DNA of 64,000 nucleotides from Lachnoclostridium sp. An118 (GCF_002160985.1 NZ_NFLQ01000013.1:43104-107103); one strand, 5' to 3'; shown: positions 1 to 9,328, counted from the first letter of the stretch. Notes: generated by a model from the letters alone, not told the origin. A program made the numbers and translations.

Positions 1-1
1 G

Positions 2-1381
2 GGCATCAAGCTGATGCTGGACATGGTCTTCAACCACACATCCAGCCATCACGAGTGGTTCCAGAAGGCGCTGGCAGGAGACCCCAAATATAAAGATTAC
101 TACATTTTTAAGAAGGGAAAGGCCAACGGAGAGCCCCCCACAAACTGGGAGAGCAAGTTCGGCGGAAACGCCTGGGAGTACGTGGAAAAGTTTGACGAGT
201 ACTACCTCCACCTCTTCGACGTGTCCCAGCCGGACCTGAACTGGGACAACGAGGAAGTGAGAAAAGAAATCCAGAAGGTGGTGAGATTCTGGATGTCCAA
301 GGGCGTGAAGGGCTTCCGCTTTGACGTCATCAACCTGATCAGCAAAGACAGGTTTGAGGACGACTACGAGGGAGACGGCCGCCGCTTCTACACCGACGGG
401 CCCAACATCCACAAGTATCTCCAGGAGCTCAATGAGGCCACCTTCGGCACAGACGCTGAGATCATCACCGTGGGAGAGATGTCCAGCACCACCATGGAGA
501 ACTGCTACCGCTACGCGGGTGAGGACGGAAAGGAGCTGTCCATGGTGTTCAGCTTCCACCACCTGAAGGTGGATTTCATGGGGAATGAGAAATGGGTCAT
601 CGTGCCCTTTGACTTCCTGAAGCTGAAGAACATCCTCTTTGACTGGCAGACCCACATGGCGGAGCACCACGCCTGGAACGCAGTGTTCTGGTGCAACCAT
701 GACCAGCCAAGAGTGGTATCCAGGTTCGGAAATGAGAAGAAATACTGGAAGGAGTCGGCCAAGATGCTGGCCGCTGCCATCCACTGCCTGCGGGGCACGC
801 CTTACATCTACCAGGGCGAGGAGCTGGGCATGACAAATGCCGGATTTACGGACATTTCCCAGTACAAAGATGTGGAGAGCCTGAACCATTTCCGCATCCT
901 CCAGGAGAAGGGGCTGAGTGAGGAGAACGCCTACCAGATCCTGCAGATCCACTCCCGGGACAACAGCCGCACGCCCATGCAGTGGACAGCCGGCGAAAAC
1001 GGCGGCTTCACGGAAGGAAAGCCCTGGATAGAGGTCAACAAAAACTGCACCGCCATCAACGCTGAGGCGGAGCTGAGGGATGAGACCTCCGTGTTTGCCT
1101 TCTACAAAAAGCTGGTACAGCTGAGAAAAGACTATGACATAATCGCATACGGAGATTTTGAGCCGAAAGCAGAAAAAAATCTTTCCATTTTTGCCTATAA
1201 GCGGTATTATAGAGGAAAGGAGCTTCTGGTGATCAACAATTTCTACGGCACACCGGTCCGCTGGGACGCGGGTGAGGATCTGGAGACCTATGAATGCCTG
1301 CTGGGCAACTACAGCGAGCAGGACCTGAAGGGAACAGAAGCAGCTTTAAAACCATACGAAACAATGATTTTGTATAAGTAA
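2..1381 (+). CDS. treC: Trehalose-6-phosphate hydrolase (GH13), 5' end outside window
   Basis: Cytoplasmic GH13 alpha-glucosidase, most likely splitting trehalose 6-phosphate into glucose and glucose 6-phosphate after PTS uptake. The reading frame is open from base 2, so the N-terminal part lies upstream. Counting from the first in-window Met (base 14), the nucleophile Asp104 sits in GFRFDVIN, the acid/base Glu155 in VGEMSS and the stabilising Asp230 in WCNHDQPR. The runs KFGGNAWEY, YLHLFDV and DGRRFYTDGP match TreA/TreC better than generic oligo-1,6-glucosidases. The C-terminal all-beta domain is complete. HPr and Enzyme I follow 16 bases downstream, which fits PTS sugar use. An oligo-1,6-glucosidase is the alternative. 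Confidence 0.85.
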   Translation, partial: GIKLMLDMVFNHTSSHHEWFQKALAGDPKYKDYYIFKKGKANGEPPTNWESKFGGNAWEYVEKFDEYYLHLFDVSQPDLNWDNEEVRKEIQKVVRFWMSKGVKGFRFDVINLISKDRFEDDYEGDGRRFYTDGPNIHKYLQELNEATFGTDAEIITVGEMSSTTMENCYRYAGEDGKELSMVFSFHHLKVDFMGNEKWVIVPFDFLKLKNILFDWQTHMAEHHAWNAVFWCNHDQPRVVSRFGNEKKYWKESAKMLAAAIHCLRGTPYIYQGEELGMTNAGFTDISQYKDVESLNHFRILQEKGLSEENAYQILQIHSRDNSRTPMQWTAGENGGFTEGKPWIEVNKNCTAINAEAELRDETSVFAFYKKLVQLRKDYDIIAYGDFEPKAEKNLSIFAYKRYYRGKELLVINNFYGTPVRWDAGEDLETYECLLGNYSEQDLKGTEAALKPYETMILYK

Positions 1382-1397
1382 GAGAGGAGAAAGCAAA

Positions 1398-1655
1398 ATG
1401 AAAACATTTAACTACACCATCAAGGACGAACTGGGGATCCACGCAAGACCGGCAGGACTTCTCGTAAAAGAGGCAAAGAAGTTTGAGTCCAAGATCACTC
1501 TGTCCGGAAATGGAAAATCTGCTGAGGCAGGAAAACTCCTTGCTATCATGGGCATGGGATTAAAGCAGGGCGCAGAGCTTACAGTGACAGCTGAGGGTGC
1601 TGACGAGGACGCAGCTATCGCGGCTATGCAGGAATTCCTGGAGAAGAATTTATAA
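1398..1655 (+). CDS. ptsH: HPr phosphocarrier protein without regulatory Ser46
   Basis: Small phosphocarrier that takes phosphate from Enzyme I on His15 and hands it to sugar-specific EIIA domains. The 85 residues include GIHARPAG with His15 at the canonical place. A gap-free comparison with Bacillus HPr places Lys46 where HPr kinase normally phosphorylates Ser46 (local motif AGKLLAIMG). This copy should therefore not form P-Ser-HPr. A ribosome site GAGGAG lies just upstream, and ptsI follows after 43 bases. Confidence 0.95.
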   Translation: MKTFNYTIKDELGIHARPAGLLVKEAKKFESKITLSGNGKSAEAGKLLAIMGMGLKQGAELTVTAEGADEDAAIAAMQEFLEKNL

Positions 1656-1698
1656 ACTCCAGGGGCAGGGCACGTAAGTAAGAAGAAAGGAGTGCGCC

Positions 1699-3318
1699 AT
1701 GAAAACTTATCAGGGTAAATCCATACTGAAAGGAACTGCCATTGGAAGGATCCTTTACTATTCCAAGGAAGAGCAGATGGTGCAGAGAAAGAGCATAGAC
1801 GATCCGGAGGCGGAGTGGAAGCGCTTTGAGGATGCCAAGGAGCAGGCCTCAGAGCAGCTGAACGCCCTCTATGAGAAGGCGCTGAAGGAGGTGGGCGAGC
1901 AGGGAGCCGCCATCTTCGAGGTGCACGGCATGATGCTGGAGGACGATGACTTCAACGACTCCATTAAAAACATGATCAAGAACCAGAAGGTCAACGCGGA
2001 GTACGCGGTGGCCACCACAGGGGACAATTTCTCCATGATGTTCGCCCAGATGGAGGACGAGTACTTCAAGGCCAGGTCCGCTGATATCAAGGATATAGCG
2101 GAGAGGGTAGTGGGTATCCTCCAGGGCAGGCACGCGGCGGGAGACCTGGGCGACGAGCCTGTTATCCTGGCGGCCAAAGACCTGGCTCCCAGCGAGACCG
2201 TGCAGATGGACAAATCCAAGCTCCTTGGATTTGTGACAGAGCTGGGGTCCGCCAACTCCCACACAGCCATCCTGGCCCGTACCATGAACATCCCGGCCCT
2301 CATCGGCATTCCGGTGGACGCGGAGCTGGACGGAAAGATGGCGATCATCGACGGGGTGAAGGGTGAGCTGATCGTGGAACCGGACGAGGAGACACTGGCT
2401 CATTATCAGAGCAGGAAGCAGGAAGAACAGAAGCAGAGAGAGCTTCTCCAGCAGTTAAAGGGGAAAGAGGACATCACTCTTGACGGAAAGAAGATACGCC
2501 TCTACGCCAACATCGGAAGCGTGGGCGATGTGGCCAGAGTCCTGGCCAACGACGCGGGCGGTATCGGACTTTTCAGAAGTGAGTTCCTCTACCTGGAGAA
2601 GGACACCTTCCCGACAGAGGAGGAGCAGTTCCAGGCTTACCGCACAGTGGCGGAGACCATGGCCGGAAAGAAGGTCATCATCCGGACCCTGGACATCGGC
2701 GCGGACAAGCAGGCGGACTACTTCAACCTGGCCCACGAGGACAATCCGGCCATGGGCTACCGGGCCATCCGCATCTGCCTGGACCAGCCGGAAATCTTCA
2801 AGACCCAGCTGCGGGCGCTCCTCCGGGCCAGCGCATACGGAAGCATCGGCATCATGTTCCCCATGATCATCTCCGTGAAGGAGGTGCAGCAGGCCAAGCA
2901 GTATGTGGCTGATATCAAGGCGGAGCTGGATGAAAACGGCATCCCCTACGGGGATGTGGAGCTGGGCGTCATGATCGAGACGCCGGCCGCGGTCATCATC
3001 AGCGAGCAGCTTGCAAAGGAAGTGGATTTCTTCAGCATCGGGACCAACGACCTGACCCAGTACACGCTGGCTATTGACCGTCAGAACGCCAAGCTGGACA
3101 ACATCTACGACTCCCATCACCCGGCCGTGCTGGAGATGATCCGCATGACAGTGGAGAACGGCCACAAGGGCGGCTGCTGGGTAGGCATCTGCGGAGAGCT
3201 TGGAGCGGACACCACACTGACGGAGGACTTCCTGAAGATGGGCGTGGACGAACTGTCCGTGACACCGGGAAGCGTGCTCCCCATCCGCGAGATCATCCGG
3301 AATACATCCGTGAAATAA
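1699..3318 (+). CDS. ptsI: PTS Enzyme I, phosphoenolpyruvate-protein phosphotransferase
   Basis: General PTS enzyme that moves phosphate from phosphoenolpyruvate to HPr. At 539 residues it is slightly shorter than the usual 570. The N-terminal phosphohistidine domain carries His188 in the ANSHTAILAR loop. The C-terminal PEP-binding barrel has FRSEFLYL, the metal-site stretch IGTNDLTQY and the conserved Cys498 in GICGELGAD. The start follows AGAAAGGAG. A strong terminator lies about 50 bases after the stop, closing the treC-ptsH-ptsI group. Confidence 0.96.
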   Translation: MKTYQGKSILKGTAIGRILYYSKEEQMVQRKSIDDPEAEWKRFEDAKEQASEQLNALYEKALKEVGEQGAAIFEVHGMMLEDDDFNDSIKNMIKNQKVNAEYAVATTGDNFSMMFAQMEDEYFKARSADIKDIAERVVGILQGRHAAGDLGDEPVILAAKDLAPSETVQMDKSKLLGFVTELGSANSHTAILARTMNIPALIGIPVDAELDGKMAIIDGVKGELIVEPDEETLAHYQSRKQEEQKQRELLQQLKGKEDITLDGKKIRLYANIGSVGDVARVLANDAGGIGLFRSEFLYLEKDTFPTEEEQFQAYRTVAETMAGKKVIIRTLDIGADKQADYFNLAHEDNPAMGYRAIRICLDQPEIFKTQLRALLRASAYGSIGIMFPMIISVKEVQQAKQYVADIKAELDENGIPYGDVELGVMIETPAAVIISEQLAKEVDFFSIGTNDLTQYTLAIDRQNAKLDNIYDSHHPAVLEMIRMTVENGHKGGCWVGICGELGADTTLTEDFLKMGVDELSVTPGSVLPIREIIRNTSVK

Positions 3319-3367
3319 AAAAGTGAAAGCCGCTGCCAGATTGCCAAAGGGCAGGGCTTTAAGAGAA

Positions 3368-3395
3368 GGGCAGGAGAGCGTCTCCTGCTCTTTTT
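3368..3395 (+). terminator. Rho-independent terminator after ptsI
   Basis: Eight-base perfect stem GCAGGAGA/TCTCCTGC (3370-3377 with 3381-3388), loop GCG, then TCTTTTT. It sits about 50 bases after the ptsI stop. Confidence 0.85.
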
Positions 3396-3513
3396 ACGTG
3401 CAAAAAAGCCGTCCGGCGAGGTGCGCAAAGAGTCTTTGCGTGACTTTTCGGGCAAAATCAGATATGCTGAAAGCAGATAAGCCAGTGGTCACTTGCGGGG
3501 AGGAGGAAGGAAG

Positions 3514-4143
3514 ATGGCAAAGATCGGAAGGTCTGATCCGGACGTGGAGATGCTCACCAGACTGGCGGAAGCATTGGACACAGATATTCAGCTGCTCATA
3601 TACGGAGAGCCGAAAAAGCGTGACATGAAACAGATCCGCAGAGCGGCGGCCAGGCTGGCTGTCATCCTGCTGCTGTATGTGATCTTCCAGATCATTGCCG
3701 GGTACGAGGAGGATGCGGCCCGGACCAGGTTTGCGATGCCTGGCATCAGTCTCTTTATGAGACTTACAGGGTATCCTGTCCTGTTCCTGTGGGCCGGCAG
3801 CGTGGTGACGTCTCTGATTATGGCCGTGACAGGGGGAACATCGCCCTTTTTGGCGCGAAAAGGCATGATCTACAGGGCCGTTTTTGTACCCTTTGCCGGC
3901 TGCTTGCTTTTTACGGCGCCTTATTCTCTCTCATTTTTAGCGATGAAGATCTGGGCCTGGGCAGATGTGCTGCTGTACCCGGAAAAGACGATGCGCAGCT
4001 ATGGATTTAACTTTGGCCCGGTGCTGGGACACATCTATTTTCATATGATGGATTTTATATTTACCTATTCTTTCGGCATATATATGATATGCTTTGCGGC
4101 CGGCTGTGTGCTGTGGCTGACAAAAACGGAGAAGAAAAAATGA
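3514..4143 (+). pseudogene. Remnant of XRE-type regulator fused to a four-helix membrane domain
   Basis: The first residues (RSDPDVEMLTRLAEALD) match the last part of an XRE/Cro helix-turn-helix domain, but the rest of that domain is absent in all frames upstream, so the gene looks 5'-truncated. A cytoplasmic linker ending GEPKKRD is followed by four predicted membrane helices (about residues 50-67, 88-112, 123-148 and 175-205). The chosen start at 3514 has GGGGAGGAGG upstream, so the remnant may still be translated. Membrane-linked XRE proteins of this layout are common in Clostridia but of unknown role. The stop overlaps the next frame by ATGA. Confidence 0.55.
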
Positions 4144-4508
4144 GGATGCGACCCGGGTTCCACACGGATTTACAAGTGATTTTTGGCATGTTAAAATGTA
4201 GACAGGATGCGGAGAAGCTGAGAGAGTACGTGGAGCAGCACAGAGAGTACTTCGAGAGCGTGGATCTGGAGACATACCAGGCCGTGCGGGAGCTGCTGCG
4301 CTCAGAGAAAATTCTGAGAGATGCAAGAAAGGACAGAAAGGAGACAGGGGTCAATATGTGCAAGGCGTTGGAGGACCTGTATCAGAACGGTGTGGATACG
4401 GGCATGGGACAGAAAATAGAGCAGGGTGTGGAGCGGGCCGAAGAATACACGGCGGCCTGCCGGAGAAAGGATGAAAGAGAGGGGAGGAACAACACATGCA
4501 TGAACTGA
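4140..4508 (+). pseudogene. C-terminal remnant of Rpn/PD-(D/E)XK transposase-like protein
   Basis: About 122 residues beginning MRMRPGFH and containing VIFGMLKCRQD, REYFESVDLETYQAVREL and NMCKALEDLYQNG. These are typical of the C-terminal half of Clostridial Rpn-family / PD-(D/E)XK transposase-like proteins. The N-terminal nuclease half, with its Asp and Glu-x-Lys, is missing. The start overlaps the preceding stop as ATGA and the end overlaps the next gene by 13 bases. A second, separately decayed member of the family lies at 58790-59568. Confidence 0.6.
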
Positions 4509-5803
4509 CAAAACTGATCCGGGAGGACATGAAGCCGGCTCTCGGAGTGACGGAGCCGGGAGCCATCGCCTTTGCGGCGGCGAAGGCAAGGAGCTGTGTG
4601 CCGGGAGAGGTGGAGAGCGTCGCTGTCTCCATGAACAGCGGCATGTACAAAAATGCTTTCACCTGCGGCATCCCCGGCACTGACCAGGTGGGGAGCGTCT
4701 ACGCGGCGGCCCTTGGGACAGTGGCCGGGGATCCGGAGAAAGGGCTGGAGTGCCTGGCCTGCGTGTCGGAGGAGGACAATGCGAAGGCCAGGGAGCTGAT
4801 ACGGGAAGGGAAGGTAAAGACGGCTCTTGACAGCATCTCCAGCCGCATTTTTATCGAGGCCGGTGTGACGACGGAGGCGGGAACCGCTGTCGTCACCATA
4901 CAGGACACACACACCAATATCGTGAAGATCACTGTGAACGGGAAAACGGTCTTTGAGAAGGCGCAGGAGATGACAGGGGATACGGCCGGAGAGAAGGCAG
5001 GAGAAGCCCACGCTATCCACAGCTATACGCTGGCGGAGCTGGTAGACTATATAGAGGATGTGGACGCAGCGGAGCTGGACTTCATCCGTGAGGCCTATGA
5101 GGTCAATCTGAAGCTCTTCCAACTGGGACTTGAGAGCCCCAAGACCACCTTTGCCCGCCACCTTCTGAAGCTCAACGGAGGGCAGGTGATCTCGGACAAC
5201 GAGCAGGCCACAGCGTCCCTCCTGTGCAACGGCGCCATCGAGGCCAGGGTCATCGGGCTGGACGCTCCTGCCATGAGCATCACGGGCTCCGGGGCCCACG
5301 GCATCATCGCTACCATGCCGCTTTACGCGGCGTACCGGGTGAACGGCTATCCGGAGGAGCAGCTCCTTCGGGCTACAGCCCTTTCCTATCTTGTGTGCAT
5401 GTACATCAAAGAGTACTCGGGCAGGCTGTCCGCCTTCTGCGGGTGCGCCATAGCGGCGGGATCGGGCATGGCCTGCGGCCTTGTGTGGCTGCGGGGCGGC
5501 ACTGTGAAGGAGATGGCCCACACTCTGAACAACATGGCCAGCAGCATCACGGGCATGATCTGTGACGGGGGGAACCAGGGCTGTACCATGAAGGGCATCG
5601 CGGCAGTTGACGCGGCATACAAGTCCGTGGAGTTTGCCATGAACGGCATCTATATAGCGGACGTCCACGGCATCAACGGGAAGACGCCGGAGGAGACCAT
5701 GCGGAACATGGGCCGGATTGCCTCCCCTGGCATGACGGGGACGGAGAAGACCATCGTGGAGATCTTTGACGCCAAGCAAAAGAAAAGAGGGGGACATGCC
5801 TAA
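4496..5803 (+). CDS. cyuA: L-cysteine desulfidase family protein (CyuA/YhaM, UPF0597)
   Basis: At 435 residues this matches the E. coli CyuA/YhaM length. The family has a serine-dehydratase-alpha-like fold and an iron-sulfur cluster, and degrades cysteine to pyruvate, ammonia and sulfide. Conserved stretches are the N-terminal ALGVTEPGAIAFA, the Cys pair in SAFCGCAIAAGSG (around residue 312) and ICDGGNQGC (around 355-362), which hold the expected cluster ligands. The start is preceded by GAGGGGAGG. It converges on the EamA gene, the two stops overlapping by four bases. Substrate is inferred from the family. Confidence 0.8.
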   Translation: MHELTKLIREDMKPALGVTEPGAIAFAAAKARSCVPGEVESVAVSMNSGMYKNAFTCGIPGTDQVGSVYAAALGTVAGDPEKGLECLACVSEEDNAKARELIREGKVKTALDSISSRIFIEAGVTTEAGTAVVTIQDTHTNIVKITVNGKTVFEKAQEMTGDTAGEKAGEAHAIHSYTLAELVDYIEDVDAAELDFIREAYEVNLKLFQLGLESPKTTFARHLLKLNGGQVISDNEQATASLLCNGAIEARVIGLDAPAMSITGSGAHGIIATMPLYAAYRVNGYPEEQLLRATALSYLVCMYIKEYSGRLSAFCGCAIAAGSGMACGLVWLRGGTVKEMAHTLNNMASSITGMICDGGNQGCTMKGIAAVDAAYKSVEFAMNGIYIADVHGINGKTPEETMRNMGRIASPGMTGTEKTIVEIFDAKQKKRGGHA

Positions 5804-6738
5804 CTGCTGGCCTGTTCCCCTGCCTGGGAACGGCTAAGAGCGATGATGGCTCCGGTCGTGAGGAACAGGCCGGCCACAGAGAGCACAGAGGGCGTCTCGT
5901 GGAAAAATAAAAAGCCAAACAGCATGGCGGCGGCCGGCTCGCTTGCCGCCAGGATGGAGGCGATGCCCGCGTCGATGCGGGAGATGGATGTGGTGTAGAA
6001 GATATAGGGCAGAGCAGAAGTCACAAGGGAGTGGAGCAGCATGAAAAAGGGCATGCCAATGCCTCCCTCCCTGAGTATCCGTCCGATGCAGCCGGGGTCC
6101 GTGCCTGGGATCAGAAGGAGGAGGGACGAGACCAGGCAGTAGAAGGTGATGGTGAGAGCGTGGTATCCCTTTCCCGCCGCAGCTTTGCTGAAAATGCTGT
6201 ACAGGGCGTAGAAGAAGGCGGAGCCAATGCCGCAGAGGACGGCAAGGGGAGAGACCGAGGGGGCGGCTCCGCTCTCCAGCACCTCGCTTACCAGGACACA
6301 GCCAAAGAGAGCAGCGGCCATGCAGAGAGTCTTTTGCATGGTCATTTTTTCGTGGAAGAGCAGGGCGGACAGAGAAACCACGAAAACGGGTGACATGGAG
6401 AGGAGCACGGAGGCCAGGGCCAGCGTGCCGTGCTTGATGGCTTCATTGTAAGTGAGATTGATGCCGAACATTCCCAGAATGCCCCCGCCCAGGAAAATCC
6501 ACAGATCAGCCGGGCGTATCCTGAGAAGACGCCTGTCGTACACAAAAAGGAGAAGGCCGAGGATAGCCACAGAGACGATGATCCTGGAAAAGAGCATAGT
6601 GAAGTTATCCATGCCAAGGGCGTCAAAGCTGCGGACAAATATACCGCCGGACCCCCACATAATGCCTGAGAGGACCGGCATGAGAAGAATCAGTTTTTCT
6701 TTTGCAGAAGCCTTTGTGTCCATATTCCGATCCGCCAT
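5800..6738 (-). CDS. EamA/DMT-family transporter
   Basis: Inner-membrane drug/metabolite transporter with about ten helices in two EamA repeats. The first repeat includes SGIMWGSGGIFVR and ends near FVVSLSALLFHEK; the second includes GIGSAFFYALYSIFSKAAAGKG and ASEPAAAMLFGFLFFHE. The proposed start (MADRNMD) has AGGA eight bases upstream. A longer frame reaches 6816 but shows no ribosome site. Substrate unknown; such carriers commonly export amino acids or other metabolites. Confidence 0.85.
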   Translation of the reverse strand: MADRNMDTKASAKEKLILLMPVLSGIMWGSGGIFVRSFDALGMDNFTMLFSRIIVSVAILGLLLFVYDRRLLRIRPADLWIFLGGGILGMFGINLTYNEAIKHGTLALASVLLSMSPVFVVSLSALLFHEKMTMQKTLCMAAALFGCVLVSEVLESGAAPSVSPLAVLCGIGSAFFYALYSIFSKAAAGKGYHALTITFYCLVSSLLLLIPGTDPGCIGRILREGGIGMPFFMLLHSLVTSALPYIFYTTSISRIDAGIASILAASEPAAAMLFGFLFFHETPSVLSVAGLFLTTGAIIALSRSQAGEQASS

Positions 6739-6909
6739 CCTTTGTATCCTGCTGCCCCTTCCGGGCGCTGATATTATCATAGCACCTGAGAGGAGGGGAC
6801 ACAAGATGCCATACACTTTTTCACGCGGCTGGAAATAAGAGATTCTCAGTGTTCATATTCCCTGTTTTCTGTTATAATAAAGACAAATCTCTGCCGGGAG
6901 GGACGGAAC

Positions 6910-7296
6910 ATGGGCGGACAGAAAAAGCCACCTCTTTACAAAAGCTTCGGCTATGCCTTTGAGGGCATTTTTGCCGTGATCAGAAAAGAGAGGAACATGA
7001 AGATACACTGCTGCATGATGGTCCTGGTCATTGCTGCGGGACTGTTTTTTCAGATATCGGCAGCAGAGTGGTGTGTCTGTTTTGTGCTCTTTGGCCTGAT
7101 CATGTCCCTGGAGCTTGTGAACACGGCGGTGGAGTCCGTGGTGGACCTGGTGACGGAGGAGAGGCATCCCCTTGCCAAGCTGGCAAAGGACGCGGCGGCG
7201 GGTGCTGTGCTGATCGCCTCCATCATGGCTGCGGCCGCCGGGCTCATCATCTTCATACCCAGGGGCTGGCAGTTCCTCCTGGGCCTTATGGGATAG
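6910..7296 (+). CDS. dgkA: Undecaprenol / diacylglycerol kinase
   Basis: Small membrane kinase of 128 residues with three helices. The signature SLELVNTAVESVVDLVTEE, followed by HPLAKLAKDAAAGAVL, is that of the DgkA family. Gram-positive members phosphorylate undecaprenol for envelope recycling rather than diacylglycerol. GGGAGGGA precedes the start, and a TATAAT-like -10 lies at 6873. The following phasin/UbiB pair is on the same strand and may be cotranscribed. Confidence 0.93.
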   Translation: MGGQKKPPLYKSFGYAFEGIFAVIRKERNMKIHCCMMVLVIAAGLFFQISAAEWCVCFVLFGLIMSLELVNTAVESVVDLVTEERHPLAKLAKDAAAGAVLIASIMAAAAGLIIFIPRGWQFLLGLMG

Positions 7297-7371
7297 GCGA
7301 AGCGCCCGCCGGGCCGGGCGGCAGAGAACAACAGGATAGGAAAGACAGACATAGTGAAGGGAGAGATTTCT

Positions 7372-7734
7372 ATGGAAAACTTTGGAGACGGCATCAAAAA
7401 ACTTCTGCTGGCAGGCATCGGAGCTGTGGCGGTGACGACAGAAAAGTCAAAGGAAGTGCTGGACGAGATGGTGAAAAAGGGTGAGCTGACCGTGGAGCAG
7501 GGGAAAGCCCTGAACGAGGAGCTCAAGCACAATATCAAGAAGACTATGAAGGAGAAGGTCAATGTGTCCGTAAAGACATCCACGCCGGAGGAGCTGGACG
7601 CGCTCCTGGACCGCATGACGCCGGAGCAGATCGAGGCTCTGAAGGCCCGCATCCAGGCTATGGAGTCTGAGGCGGACGGAGCAGAGGAGGCCGCGGAGTC
7701 CGCAGACCTGGAGGAAGAAGAGGCCCATGAGTAG
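7372..7734 (+). CDS. Phasin-like coiled-coil protein
   Basis: A 120-residue mostly helical protein. The N-terminus (MENFGDGIKKLLLAGIGAVAVTTEKS) resembles the short amphipathic start of Firmicutes phasin-like proteins. It continues as a charged helix, DEMVKKGELTVEQGKALNEEL, and ends in a very acidic tail (EEAAESADLEEEEAHE). ATG at 7372 is chosen because GAAGGGAG lies eight bases upstream; an in-frame GTG at 7354 lacks a site. Its last eight bases overlap the kinase gene, so the two are probably translationally coupled. It may be a surface or membrane adaptor for the kinase; no granule role is shown. Confidence 0.7.
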   Translation: MENFGDGIKKLLLAGIGAVAVTTEKSKEVLDEMVKKGELTVEQGKALNEELKHNIKKTMKEKVNVSVKTSTPEELDALLDRMTPEQIEALKARIQAMESEADGAEEAAESADLEEEEAHE

Positions 7735-9328
7735 GCTGGACGTGGCGGACGACCGGGAGACGGGGCAGTACAAGAGCCGGCTCCGGGAGATGACGGCTGT
7801 CCTCCATAAATATGAGATAACCAAGGGGCTGACGCCGGAGAAGCTCCGGATGATACTGGAGGACCTGGGACCTACCTTCATAAAAATAGGGCAGGTCATG
7901 TCCATGCACTCGGATATCCTTCCAAAGAGATACTGCGATGAGCTGATGAAGCTCCGCTCGGACGTAAAGCCCATGCCGTTCTCAGAGGTGTCGGAGGTGC
8001 TGGACGAATCCTACGGCTGTCCCTGGGGTGCTGTTTTCCGGGAGATCAGTGAGAAGCCGCTGGGGTCGGCCTCCATTGCCCAGGTGCACAGAGCGGTCTT
8101 AAAGGACGGCTCCCCTGTGGTCATCAAGGTGCAGAGGAAGGGGATCTACGGCGTCATGGCCAGGGATATCTCCCTCCTGAGAAAGGCGGTGAGGCTTCTT
8201 CCGCCGGTGAGCATCAAGGGCATGGTGGATCTGGATATGGTCCTGGGAGAGCTGTGGGATGTGACCCGGGAGGAGATGAACTTTCTCACGGAGGCTGCCA
8301 ACATGGAGGAGTTTGCCAGGAAAAACGATGGCATCGCCTACGTTGGCTTTCCTGTGCTGTACCAGGAATACACGACGGTCCACGTGCTTGTCATGGAGTA
8401 CATCGACGGTTTTGGGATAGACGAGAAGGAGAAGCTGCTGGAAAACGGCTATGACCTGAAGGAAGTGGGAAGCCGGCTGGCGGACAACTATATGAAGCAG
8501 GTGATAGAGGACGGGTTTTTCCACGCGGACCCGCACCCCGGCAATCTGCGCATCAGGGACGGCAAGATCATCTGGATCGACATGGGCATGATGGGGCGCC
8601 TCACAGAGCGGGACAGGGAGCTCATCGCCAAGGCTGTCCGGGGTGTGGCCCTGAACGATGTGGGGCTGATACAGGAGGCGGTCATGGCCCTGGGAGAATT
8701 CAAGGAAAATCCGGACCCGAGCCGGCTCTACGAGGACATCAGCAGTCTCCTGTCCAAATACGGCACCGTGGATATGGGAGATATCGATGTGGCGGAGGTC
8801 ATGATGGACCTGATGGAGGTCATGAAGGAGAACCGGATCATCATGCCCCACGGCCTGACTATGCTGGCCAGAGGCCTGACCCATATGGAGGGGGTGCTGG
8901 CTGATATAGCCCCGGAGATCAACATGGTGGAGATCGCGGCGGGGCGCATCAAGGCGAACATCGTTAAGAATTTTGACTGGAAGAAGGAGTTGAAAGGCGG
9001 AGGAAAGACGCTGTACCGGGCCGTGCAGAGGGCCCTGGACATCCCGGTGCTGGTCTCGGACGCCGTGCAGGGGTATCTGAAGGGACAGACAAAGGTGAAC
9101 CTGGACCTGCACGCCTCGCCGGAGCTTGCCAGGCTCCTCCGGAGGATGGTGCAGAATATTGTCATGGGACTGTGGGTCATGGCGCTCCTCATCAGCTCCA
9201 GCATCATCTGTACCACGGACATGAGGCCAAAGATATGGGGCATCCCGGCGCTGGGTGCCTTCGGCTATCTCATTGCCTTTGTCATTGTCATGTATGTATT
9301 TCTGAAGCATCTGTTTTCAAAAAAATAG
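7727..9328 (+). CDS. ABC1/UbiB-family atypical kinase
   Basis: Membrane-bound ABC1/ADCK/UbiB family protein of 533 residues. Family elements in order: KIGQ (53-56), the nucleotide loop GSASIAQVH (113-121), Lys134 in VVIKVQR, HADPHPGN (266-273) and IDMGMMG with Asp285. Two C-terminal membrane helices (about 480-502 and 508-530) follow. UbiB proteins support lipid or quinone metabolism. No ubiquinone genes are nearby, so the partner lipid is unknown. Overlap with the phasin-like gene and proximity to the lipid kinase suggest a membrane-lipid function. Confidence 0.9.
   Translation: MSRLDVADDRETGQYKSRLREMTAVLHKYEITKGLTPEKLRMILEDLGPTFIKIGQVMSMHSDILPKRYCDELMKLRSDVKPMPFSEVSEVLDESYGCPWGAVFREISEKPLGSASIAQVHRAVLKDGSPVVIKVQRKGIYGVMARDISLLRKAVRLLPPVSIKGMVDLDMVLGELWDVTREEMNFLTEAANMEEFARKNDGIAYVGFPVLYQEYTTVHVLVMEYIDGFGIDEKEKLLENGYDLKEVGSRLADNYMKQVIEDGFFHADPHPGNLRIRDGKIIWIDMGMMGRLTERDRELIAKAVRGVALNDVGLIQEAVMALGEFKENPDPSRLYEDISSLLSKYGTVDMGDIDVAEVMMDLMEVMKENRIIMPHGLTMLARGLTHMEGVLADIAPEINMVEIAAGRIKANIVKNFDWKKELKGGGKTLYRAVQRALDIPVLVSDAVQGYLKGQTKVNLDLHASPELARLLRRMVQNIVMGLWVMALLISSSIICTTDMRPKIWGIPALGAFGYLIAFVIVMYVFLKHLFSKK

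Noticed and set aside
4382..5797. A 471-codon open frame on the minus strand opposite the cysteine desulfidase gene
   Set aside because: GC-rich coding DNA often leaves the opposite strand open. The protein is His/Arg/Leu-rich without motifs, and the plus-strand gene is a clear family match.
8099..9310. A 403-codon minus-strand frame opposite the UbiB-like kinase
   Set aside because: Also a codon-bias shadow; the kinase motifs on the plus strand are complete.
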